From Pseudomonas_T sp032052615 (GTDB lineage: Bacteria; Pseudomonadota; Gammaproteobacteria; Pseudomonadales; Pseudomonadaceae), in NCBI GenBank assembly GCA_032052615.1, contig DAMBWF010000026.1:1-5347 (forward strand): a stretch of 5,347 bases of DNA, given 5' to 3'. The first letter of the stretch is position 1; each line of letters opens with the position of its first letter. The position numbers and the translations under genes are program-made. Below, one piece after another: positions 1 through 5,064 of this stretch. The notes beneath the pieces are model-generated. The model searched no databases and was not told the DNA's origin. It was given only the letters and a program-made list of their open reading frames with translations.

Positions 1-8
1 CCAGCCTC

Positions 9-755
9 TCATGGCGCTGATTCTAACCGTCGGACTTTTCGTACAGAACCTAGGTCATCATCTTCTCGATCTTTAGGGTTGAACGTGGAGACGTCGACCA
101 CATCGACCACCTCCATATCCTTGAGATTGCGGATCAAGTTGCGTAGGAAGTTCGTCCTGATGCCCGCATCAGGGATCGCCTCCAACGAGATGGTTCGGGT
201 CGCCACGTCTTGATCAGTGACGATCTCGATCTGGGAATACAACTGATCGGTGATGTCCTTGAACTTGTCGTTCATGGGGCCAGTGATCTTCCAGCCACTG
301 TCCTGCTTCCCAAGAATCACCTCCGCCGTTTTCTCAATCACTTGGCGGAACTCTGCCTGACTCAGGTCGAGCTTCTGGTATTTGACGGTGAGCTTGAGCT
401 GATCGCCATGAACGGCCACTTCAGCCTGCTCGTGCTGGTCATCTACCAGCCATTCCTTGACGGAGGTGAGAGCGTCGGTCAGTTGGTCTTTTGTGACCGC
501 TGTCGTGACGACCACATTGGTGGTTTTCTCACGGCTGTCGCGTCCACCCACCAGAAGAGACAGGTTCCGATAGTCGTAGTAGTCGTGGAACAAGGCGCTG
601 AATCGATTGGCGAGGAATTTTTTGTCCGATTCATTGGAGATCACGATCCCTCTGGAGAGGAAGACCCTCCTGAGCTCAGCGCTCGTCAGGCTTCGCTGGG
701 TCAGCGCATCGTAGATCGCTTTGTCGGATGCAAAGTACAAACTACCCATTCTCAT
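9..755 (-). CDS. Hypothetical protein with SAP-like N-terminus; partner of the upstream PD-(D/E)XK-like protein
   Basis: A complete 248-residue reading frame, ATG at 755-753, TGA at 11-9. I do not recognise the family. Residues about 22-55 resemble a SAP DNA-binding motif: LTSAELRR, then LSRG, then DKKFLANRF, matching the helix / extended / helix pattern with conserved L, RG and K..L spacing. The rest (about 80-230) alternates predicted strands and helices with no cysteine, signal peptide or membrane segment, and the C-terminal tail is charged (an acidic REDDD stretch, then basic residues). It starts one base after the stop of the preceding gene, so the two are almost certainly translated together and probably act together. 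A GGGAG sequence about ten bases upstream may serve as ribosome binding site. A second ATG two codons in is an alternative start. Inferred role: cytoplasmic DNA-binding subunit of a two-protein nuclease system. The gene is real with high confidence; the function is tentative. Confidence 0.8.
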   Translation of the reverse strand: MRMGSLYFASDKAIYDALTQRSLTSAELRRVFLSRGIVISNESDKKFLANRFSALFHDYYDYRNLSLLVGGRDSREKTTNVVVTTAVTKDQLTDALTSVKEWLVDDQHEQAEVAVHGDQLKLTVKYQKLDLSQAEFRQVIEKTAEVILGKQDSGWKITGPMNDKFKDITDQLYSQIEIVTDQDVATRTISLEAIPDAGIRTNFLRNLIRNLKDMEVVDVVDVSTFNPKDREDDDLGSVRKVRRLESAP

Positions 756-756
756 G

Positions 757-1800
757 TCAGTCTCGCTCCCATCCGATCGCTTCGGGCTTATAGTTCGGAA
801 TCGCGTGATTCACCATTTCCAACTCGCTCGCCTGCAGCTTCCGCTTGCGGTTTTCGTCTTCGCCCCACTCGGTCACATAACTGTTAATTGCAGCATTGAA
901 GTTGCTGATAATGCTGCTGTGATGATTGCGATTTGCAACCCTGATTCGGATCTTCAAATCCTTGTTGGCGTTAAGGATCTGGAACCTGGACAGTGCGTCA
1001 AAGAGGTACCTGAACTCGATCTCGGTACTACCATCGCGGCGATAATAGATCAGATAGCCTTCGCTATAAGTTTCGGCCAGATCCTTGGCTTTCTCGCAGT
1101 ATGAAATCACCTCTTTGTGGTGAATGATCATATACGGCGAGGCGATGAGTTCTGCGGTGGCCGCACGATCCCAGTATTCACCACTGGCCTTGTGCAGGAC
1201 GAGGTCAGGGTAATAGAAGGTGTAATTGTCCTTCGGAAATTTCCCTTCTGCCCTGAGGGTATTTACATCGAGCTGTAGCGTCTTCAGATAATTGATCAAT
1301 GAAGGCTCGACGATATGGACCTGCTGAGAATCTTTGATGTGCAGATTCTCACCTTTGTAATCCTTGAAGTGATCGTAGAAATTCTTGTCGTACTCGTCAT
1401 CGTGGTTATAGACGAACAGCATCCCGCGAATTTCATACTTCTCACGCTTGGCCAAATGGTATCGAGTCTGCCACTCCGGCGAAGCACGGGCACAGTCGAT
1501 GGTCTTGCCCAGTGACTTCAAGGCCTTCTTGATCGAATCCAGAGTGATGGAGCCAACCGAATAGCTCTTCAAGTCGGTATGAAGGTAGATGGCTTTGTTC
1601 AGATAAGGATCTGCGTACTTGAATACCACGTCAGCCGGATGCGTGTGCTCCGACTTCTTCTGGGGAGCGTGAGTCTCCTTCTTCACACAAGTGAAGTTGA
1701 GGTTGGCTGGCCCTTCTCTCTTCCACCGGAAGAAGTTGAAGATGTCGTTGGAAACGAGCTCCGCGAGCCTTGCAATTTTTTCGGTTTCGCCGCCTGACAT
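757..1800 (-). CDS. Probable PD-(D/E)XK-type nuclease of a two-gene (defence-like) operon
   Basis: From ATG at 1800-1798 the protein has 347 residues. A GTG at 1815-1813 in the same frame would add five residues, but it has no Shine-Dalgarno sequence and falls inside a hairpin. The ATG has AGGA six bases upstream, so I prefer it. Near the N-terminus the residues have the order of a PD-(D/E)XK core: E14 in a predicted helix, D57 in HPADVVF, then D76-L-K78 in YLHTDLKSY after a hydrophobic strand. The remaining ~250 residues are mixed alpha/beta, rich in aromatic and charged residues, without membrane segments or an obvious second enzymatic motif. The assignment is from motif spacing, not family recognition. 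Reaction inferred: metal-dependent DNA cleavage in the cytoplasm. The next gene starts one base after the stop and carries a SAP-like domain. Two-gene systems with a PD-(D/E)XK subunit exist (GAPS4 is one I recall), but I cannot show homology. Confidence 0.75.
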   Translation of the reverse strand: MSGGETEKIARLAELVSNDIFNFFRWKREGPANLNFTCVKKETHAPQKKSEHTHPADVVFKYADPYLNKAIYLHTDLKSYSVGSITLDSIKKALKSLGKTIDCARASPEWQTRYHLAKREKYEIRGMLFVYNHDDEYDKNFYDHFKDYKGENLHIKDSQQVHIVEPSLINYLKTLQLDVNTLRAEGKFPKDNYTFYYPDLVLHKASGEYWDRAATAELIASPYMIIHHKEVISYCEKAKDLAETYSEGYLIYYRRDGSTEIEFRYLFDALSRFQILNANKDLKIRIRVANRNHHSSIISNFNAAINSYVTEWGEDENRKRKLQASELEMVNHAIPNYKPEAIGWERD

Positions 1801-1840
1801 GGTCGTTCCTGTCACGAAATGAATTCGCAGGAACGGTACC
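1801..1840 (-). promoter_or_regulatory. Hairpin covering the ribosome binding site of the nuclease gene
   Basis: Arms at 1804-1811 and 1828-1835 are a perfect 8-base inverted repeat (CGTTCCTG / CAGGAACG). Inside them CGAA (1815-1818) pairs with TTCG (1824-1827) around a five-base loop, leaving a three-base bulge. Outside, GGT (1801-1803) can pair with ACC (1838-1840) across a two-base bulge. In the - strand mRNA the 3' arm contains the AGGA that would serve the ATG at 1800, so folding would hide it. The same dyad could instead be a protein operator. The inverted repeat is seen directly; the regulatory role is inferred. Confidence 0.5.
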
Positions 1841-1935
1841 GGCCAGGAGATATGACCCGAGCCGTGGAGGTGCGTCCTGCTGTGAATATGGCCTCATGCC
1901 AGCACAAAGTACCGTAAAACTCCGCGCCAGGCCAT

Positions 1936-2098
1936 CAGGTGATGGGATATCACCTGCGCTTCACATGCTGCGGTGGAAAGGTTCCCCAGAAGGGGCATGC
2001 AACCGGCCCAAAGCAGCCCGCTGCCGGGATGTCCAGCGGAGCAGGGGTAGTCCAGAAATATCTGGGTTACCGCCTGCTCAACCGGAGCTGGCCAGTTG
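1936..2098. ncRNA. Candidate structured RNA between the RT gene and the nuclease operon (strand unresolved)
   Basis: Nested inverted repeats without a convincing reading frame. P1: 2000-2008 with 2090-2098 (nine positions, one non-Watson-Crick). Inside it P2: CCGCTG 2018-2023 with CAGCGG 2034-2039, and P3: a long hairpin 2039-2079 (GAGCAGG/CCTGCTC, GGTA/TACC, CCAGA/TCTGG, loop AATA). P2 and P3 compete for base 2039. To the left are CCCC-AGAA-GGGG (1984-1995) and a perfect 8-bp hairpin 1936-1943/1949-1956. Strand clues conflict: P3 contains two G-U pairs only if read as + RNA, whereas P1 gains a G-U pair only as - RNA. It could be an RT-associated non-coding RNA, a leader of the nuclease operon, or a remnant of a mobile element. 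I recognise no RNA family. Confidence 0.4.
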
Positions 2099-2101
2099 TT
2101 C

Positions 2102-2142
2102 GTTCAGTTAATGGGGCCGAGTTAGGTGAACTTTGATTTTTT
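2102..2142 (+). terminator. Weak Rho-independent terminator-like element, + strand
   Basis: GTTCA (2102-2106) pairs with TGAAC (2127-2131), with a short inner TAA/TTA helix, followed by TTTGA and six T (2137-2142). The stem is weak, but the T run is clear and reads only on the + strand. It lies immediately after the structured block at 1936-2098 and points toward the 3' end of the RT gene, so it would suit a + strand RNA. Read on the - strand the tract is six A and terminates nothing, so RT transcripts may continue leftward. Confidence 0.3.
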
Positions 2143-2182
2143 CGTAATGGGAACTCTGTGCAGCAGATGGATTTCTTGTCAA

Positions 2183-3547
2183 TCAAGATGTCTGGGCAAT
2201 ATCTTCTTCGAGTTCCCGTACAGCCTTGGTGACCTTGATTTCGAAAAGCCGCTCTACCTTCTCAGCGCTCAGCTGATATGCATCGTCGCCAATCCACAGC
2301 GCCAGTAACGCACGCTTTTCATCGAGGCTGTGGTCATCCAGATTGGGAATGTAGTTATGGTTGCCTGCTCTTCCACGGCGAAGCTCATAGAAAGTTTTGA
2401 TCAGCGATTTTGTTTTGATTTTTCCGTCCAGCGAGAAGCGTGTGGTCAGGTTACGGATCGTGTGATTGACGGATCGAAGTTGTTTCGTTGACGTAATTTG
2501 GGAGAAATACGAAGCCCAGCCACGTCTTTTCCCGCCGAAGAAGCATCCGGTGATCCGAAGATTAACCTTCCATTCACAGTACGCCCTAGCTCGCTCCATA
2601 TCCTTTGGTGAGCGAGCGGTTGCAACCTTGTGCCGGTAAGCCGTGAAAATTTTTGCAATCGAGGACTCGAAGCGGAGGATGCTTTCGCGACGGATGATGA
2701 TCTGACCGCCTTCGATCTGATATCCCAGAAAGCTAAAGGGTTCGGTGAGAGGCGCGAACTTTGACTTTGATTCCGGGCCGAATTCATGAGGCTGTAGCCG
2801 CATGCTCTTCAGCTCGGTAATGAGCTCATTTGCTACTGCCTCGGACTGCTCCTTTGGTGTAAGGATCAGAATGTCATCTACATAGCGCTTGTACCAAATA
2901 TTTGGCCGACTCTTGAATGCTAAGTCGATGTCCTGAAGGGAAATTTCGGCCAGCAAATTGGAGACGGCCAGTCCCTGAGGTACGCCGATGCTTGGGTTGG
3001 GGGTATCTTTTCTACCTTGGGACTCAGGCACGGTAGGTGTGGTGATTGCGGATGCAATCAGTTGCCTCAGCTCCGGCTTGCGAATCTTTTTTCGAATGGC
3101 GGCATCAACAAGCGAATGCGGGATCGATGGATAGAAATGCTTTAAGTCAATTTTGGCGTACTCAGTATAAATGCCAGATGCCAGCGCAGCCCTAAGGTCT
3201 TCAATGACGCCCTGGGGCAATGAAAGCTTGGCTGTCGGATACACCTCAGCAAGGCACTCACACAGTGCACGCAGTACGATTCGATCCCGAGCAGTTGGAA
3301 TTGATATCTGCCTAGGGTTGGACGTGGCTCCCTTAAGAATGAGCTTTTCCTTGTAGGCTGTGAACCGATATGTACCCTGTAGAACCTTCTGAATGATGAG
3401 CTCCAGCTCATCATTAAGCTTGGCGTCCAGCTTAGCCGGTCTAGTGCGGTCAAGCCCGATGGCACCCGAGCTTTTAATCTTATCGGTGTAAACCCGGAGG
3501 AGCGATTTGCGAGCAAAATGCTTCTTGAAGCTACGTGCGGCGCTCAT
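2183..3547 (-). CDS. Reverse transcriptase of the UG/Abi (defence-associated) type
   Basis: 454 residues, ATG at 3547-3545, TGA at 2185-2183. All core RT blocks are present in order: RT1 around GLDRTRP (31-37); RT2 PRQISIPTARDR (78-89); RT3 with the first catalytic aspartate D134 in KIDLKHFYPSI; RT4 SIGVPQGLAVSN (187-197); RT5 RYVDD with D224 and D225; RT7 FSFLGY (271-276). About 170 C-terminal residues are helical and basic, a likely thumb/RNA-binding extension. There is no maturase or HNH endonuclease domain and no RNase H, so it is not a typical group II intron protein. The PQGxxxSN form of RT4 and the stand-alone length fit the UG/Abi group, whose members polymerise DNA in anti-phage systems. 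It follows the SLATT-like gene with a TAATG one-base overlap, so translation is coupled. I recall SLATT-RT pairs being labelled DRT10; subtype not provable here. Confidence 0.93.
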   Translation of the reverse strand: MSAARSFKKHFARKSLLRVYTDKIKSSGAIGLDRTRPAKLDAKLNDELELIIQKVLQGTYRFTAYKEKLILKGATSNPRQISIPTARDRIVLRALCECLAEVYPTAKLSLPQGVIEDLRAALASGIYTEYAKIDLKHFYPSIPHSLVDAAIRKKIRKPELRQLIASAITTPTVPESQGRKDTPNPSIGVPQGLAVSNLLAEISLQDIDLAFKSRPNIWYKRYVDDILILTPKEQSEAVANELITELKSMRLQPHEFGPESKSKFAPLTEPFSFLGYQIEGGQIIIRRESILRFESSIAKIFTAYRHKVATARSPKDMERARAYCEWKVNLRITGCFFGGKRRGWASYFSQITSTKQLRSVNHTIRNLTTRFSLDGKIKTKSLIKTFYELRRGRAGNHNYIPNLDDHSLDEKRALLALWIGDDAYQLSAEKVERLFEIKVTKAVRELEEDIAQTS

Positions 3548-4086
3548 TAGCTCATCCAGGTCAGGATGCCCACGGCAAGTGGAAGTGCGTATAGGGCGGC
3601 GGTGATGACTAGGCGAGCAGCGAGCCAGGATATGGCATAACAGTTCTCAAACACAGTCGGATTCCGACTAGTAAGCCCTGATGCAAATACACGCGCGATT
3701 CGATCGTCGATTTCTCTGTGATTTTCACACTCGGCGAGCAGCTCGTCATATTGCTTCGTTTGCACTGGGGTCGGGGCGGCGCCCGAGGAAAGCTCCCGGT
3801 ACAAGGCCTGCAGTTGCAGGTAATTTCTGCGCATGAGCATGGCCCGTACCCGGAAATCTCGGTTTGTCACGGCGAGCGAGACACCAAGTAAAGCGATGGA
3901 AAGTACAGTTGCCATCATGTCGGTATCGGGGCCGAGGAGATGTTCGTAGCGAATGGTCAGTATGCCCAGAGTCGCGCTGAGTATTGCGTACCACACCAGC
4001 AGCATCTGCGAGTGAAAATCCAGCCAATCTAAGCGGTTATGAGCCTGAATGCGGGCCTTATAGCTGAACCAGATGCTGTCCTTCAC
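3547..4086 (-). CDS. SLATT-domain-like membrane protein, putative effector of the RT system
   Basis: 179 residues from GTG at 4086-4084 to TAA at 3549-3547. GTG is chosen because GGAG (4095-4098) sits eight bases upstream and the frame has no other start before an upstream in-frame stop. Two close hydrophobic segments (about 26-46 and 57-74) are followed by a long amphipathic, arginine-rich helix (77-101), a second helix ending in AECENHREIDDRI (118-130), and a third hydrophobic segment (about 152-176). This layout, including the ENH...D motif, matches SLATT domains (SMODS/SLOG-associated two-TM effectors; the family-5 form is the one I associate with reverse transcriptases). SLATT proteins are predicted to act in the inner membrane as pore-forming or membrane-disrupting effectors switched on by an infection sensor. 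First gene of the operon; the RT begins on its stop codon. Family assignment is from pattern, without a profile search. Confidence 0.85.
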   Translation of the reverse strand: MKDSIWFSYKARIQAHNRLDWLDFHSQMLLVWYAILSATLGILTIRYEHLLGPDTDMMATVLSIALLGVSLAVTNRDFRVRAMLMRRNYLQLQALYRELSSGAAPTPVQTKQYDELLAECENHREIDDRIARVFASGLTSRNPTVFENCYAISWLAARLVITAALYALPLAVGILTWMS

Positions 4087-4094
4087 ACGTACAT

Positions 4095-4098
4095 CTCC
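4095..4098 (-). promoter_or_regulatory. Ribosome binding site deciding the GTG start of the SLATT-like gene
   Basis: GGAG on the - strand, eight bases before GTG at 4086-4084. The bases between contain a short in-frame-stopped ATG reading (Met-Glu-Met-Tyr-Val, stop), whose TGA overlaps the GTG as GTGA. This may be chance or a tiny coupled leader. Confidence 0.5.
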
Positions 4099-4139
4099 AT
4101 GGGATTTGGGGAAGAGGCAGGATGATTTGAGTAACCTTT

Positions 4140-4366
4140 GAACATCCCTGGTGGGATCAGTGGGGTTTTAGCCCAACAGCCGAAGCTATTAATTATCAGA
4201 ACCGCCCTCGAATAAACGAGAGGAGAAACCTGCCCCTTCTGCACTGATCTTACAATGCCACTACTCCTCAGAAAAGCTTACATTGTCGTAGCGATCTAGG
4301 AGGCGCACTGCTTACTTTGCCGATGCTTCGCAAGCGGCTCATCCGGAGCAGGTATCGGAAGCAGTA
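4140..4366 (-). ncRNA. Candidate structured non-coding RNA upstream of the SLATT-RT operon
   Basis: Three successive folded parts can be read on the - strand. (a) 4359-4366 with 4306-4313 (8 bp, one G-U) continuing into 4354-4358/4320-4324 (CCGAT/ATCGG) across a six-base bulge, enclosing a GCTT-GCG-AAGC hairpin at 4325-4335. (b) ACAATG/CATTGT, arms 4281-4286 and 4252-4257. (c) a perfect 8-bp closing helix GATCAGTG (4249-4242) / CACTGATC (4162-4155), extended by three G-C pairs across a bulge, enclosing a 6-bp hairpin 4205-4222 and a 6-bp hairpin with a UUCG tetraloop (4175-4190). The G-U pairs in (a) and both inner hairpins of (c) occur only in the - strand RNA, the direction of the operon; only the outer flank of (c) pairs better as +. 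DRT2 and DRT9 encode a template RNA next to the RT gene, so this placement fits. No template is identified and ends are approximate. Confidence 0.45.
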
Positions 4367-4517
4367 GCGATTGCCTGTGCGGTAACAGCACCTTTGCGCC
4401 GGCCCACGCGGTGGGTTTACTACCTGGCACCTCAGAGAGAGGGGGGGCTATTACAGGAACTGATGTCTGGCTTGTGAGCCTGCCGGTAGTGAATGTCCGC
4501 TTGCGGCCGGTTTCCAC
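4296..4517 (-). CDS. Possible small hypothetical protein (doubtful)
   Basis: A 73-codon frame, GTG at 4517-4515, TAG at 4298-4296. The product would be basic, proline-rich and soluble, beginning METGRKRTFTTGR and containing WAGAKVLLPHRQ. I do not recognise it and see no good ribosome binding site before the GTG. Its last third coincides with the first fold of the candidate RNA (4306-4366), which argues that at least that part is not protein-coding. It could be a small accessory gene of the integrative element or a chance frame. Confidence 0.22.
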   Translation of the reverse strand: METGRKRTFTTGRLTSQTSVPVIAPPLSEVPGSKPTAWAGAKVLLPHRQSLLLPIPAPDEPLAKHRQSKQCAS

Positions 4518-4627
4518 CTGTTGCGACCGTCCAATTGCAACCTGATGCCCCCAGGATTAGTCGCTGAAACGCAGCCATTCAACTCAAAAAAATCTCAGCC
4601 CTACATAACTGCCATGACATAGCCACC
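4367..4627. other. Intergenic stretch between cargo and element backbone
   Basis: About 260 bases separating divergent genes, containing most of the doubtful 73-codon frame. I see a G7 run (4441-4447), an A7 run on the + strand (4586-4592) and a 5-bp inverted repeat GTTGC/GCAAC (4520-4524, 4537-4541). I found no convincing -35/-10 pair for either direction and no integrase site or flanking direct repeat. Confidence 0.4.
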
Positions 4628-4634
4628 AAGGAGG
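4628..4634 (+). promoter_or_regulatory. Strong Shine-Dalgarno for the zinc-ribbon/glycine-zipper gene
   Basis: AAGGAGG, a full match to the anti-Shine-Dalgarno core, eight bases before ATG at 4643. It fixes the start and suggests high translation. Confidence 0.85.
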
Positions 4635-4642
4635 TTTTCCCC

Positions 4643-4972
4643 ATGTCATTGCAGTGCCCCCGCTGTCACTCCCCCAAAATTGCGTCCTTCCACCATGCAA
4701 TGAAACTCGGCGCCACCGTCGGCACCGTCGGCGGTGTTGCGCGTGGCGTCAGCACTGCCCTCGCAGGCAGTCAGGCTGGCGCAGCTATCGGGGCATTCGC
4801 CGGCCCTGTCGGCATCACGCTAGGCTCGGTCTCCGGCGCCATCCTCGGCGGCCTGGCCGGCGGGGTAGGTGGCTGTGCGCTCGGCGCGCAGCTCGGTGAG
4901 TCGCTCGACCGCCACGTCCTGGCCCACAACCTCTGCCTGCTCTGCGGTCATCGCTTCAATCTGCCGGCCTGA
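4643..4972 (+). CDS. Small glycine-zipper membrane protein with split zinc ribbon
   Basis: 109 residues, ATG at 4643, TGA at 4970-4972, with a near-perfect ribosome binding site. The N-terminus has CPRC (C5, C8) and the C-terminus CLLCG (C98, C101). Together these four cysteines can form one zinc ribbon although they are about 90 residues apart. Between them (about 23-86) lies a long Gly/Ala-rich stretch with repeated GxxxG spacing and hydrophobic residues, a glycine-zipper type region that probably forms a membrane hairpin bringing the two ends together on the same side. Function is unknown. It lies 92 bases upstream of a DUF932 gene on the same strand, and similar small proteins accompany such genes in Pseudomonas integrative elements, as far as I recall. 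Composition is much more G+C-rich than the cargo genes. Confidence 0.88.
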   Translation: MSLQCPRCHSPKIASFHHAMKLGATVGTVGGVARGVSTALAGSQAGAAIGAFAGPVGITLGSVSGAILGGLAGGVGGCALGAQLGESLDRHVLAHNLCLLCGHRFNLPA

Positions 4973-5009
4973 TCGGCTCTCACCCACTTCTCATTTCAAT
5001 CGCCGGTCG

Positions 5010-5033
5010 GTGCTGCGCCTCGCGCAGCGCTTT
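5010..5033 (+). other. Intercistronic stem-loop (weak terminator or processing site)
   Basis: A 9-bp stem (5010-5018 with 5022-5030, one T-G pair) with core CTGCGC/GCGCAG and a three-base loop CTC, followed by only three T. It sits between the zinc-ribbon gene and the DUF932 gene. The short T run makes a full terminator doubtful; partial termination or mRNA stabilisation of the upstream gene is more likely. Confidence 0.35.
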
Positions 5034-5064
5034 ATGCCGACTTGTACCCAAAGGAATCATCCAA

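Noticed and set aside
210..1104. Open + strand frames of 225 and 127 codons opposite the SAP-like and nuclease genes
   Set aside because: They are antisense to two frames with clear domain patterns and coupled starts, they overlap each other, and their products look low-complexity without any recognisable motif.
1770..2136. Two + strand frames (113 and 65 codons) across the gap left of the RT gene
   Set aside because: They overlap in different frames, one crosses the nuclease start, and the DNA is dominated by hairpins. The products, rich in Arg, Pro, Ser and Cys, show no family features. Structured non-coding DNA explains them better.
2174..2188. Inverted repeat TCTTG-ATTGA-CAAGA at the end of the RT gene as a terminator
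   Set aside because: Only 5 bp, A+T-rich, overlapping the stop codon and lacking a T run on the - strand.
2183..3547. Group II intron, retron or diversity-generating retroelement
   Set aside because: The RT has no maturase or HNH region, I found no domain V-like sequence, no retron-type msr/msd with a branching guanosine could be identified, and no template/variable repeat pair is visible. RT4 reads PQGLAVSN rather than the usual DGR form.
4192..4197. GATAAT as a -10 box for the SLATT-RT operon
   Set aside because: It matches the consensus at five of six positions, but no acceptable -35 box lies 16-18 bases upstream and it falls inside the nested repeats. A promoter here would exclude most of the candidate RNA. 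Left open but not annotated.
4586..4592. T7 run on the - strand as a terminator protecting the cargo
   Set aside because: No stable stem directly precedes it on that strand.
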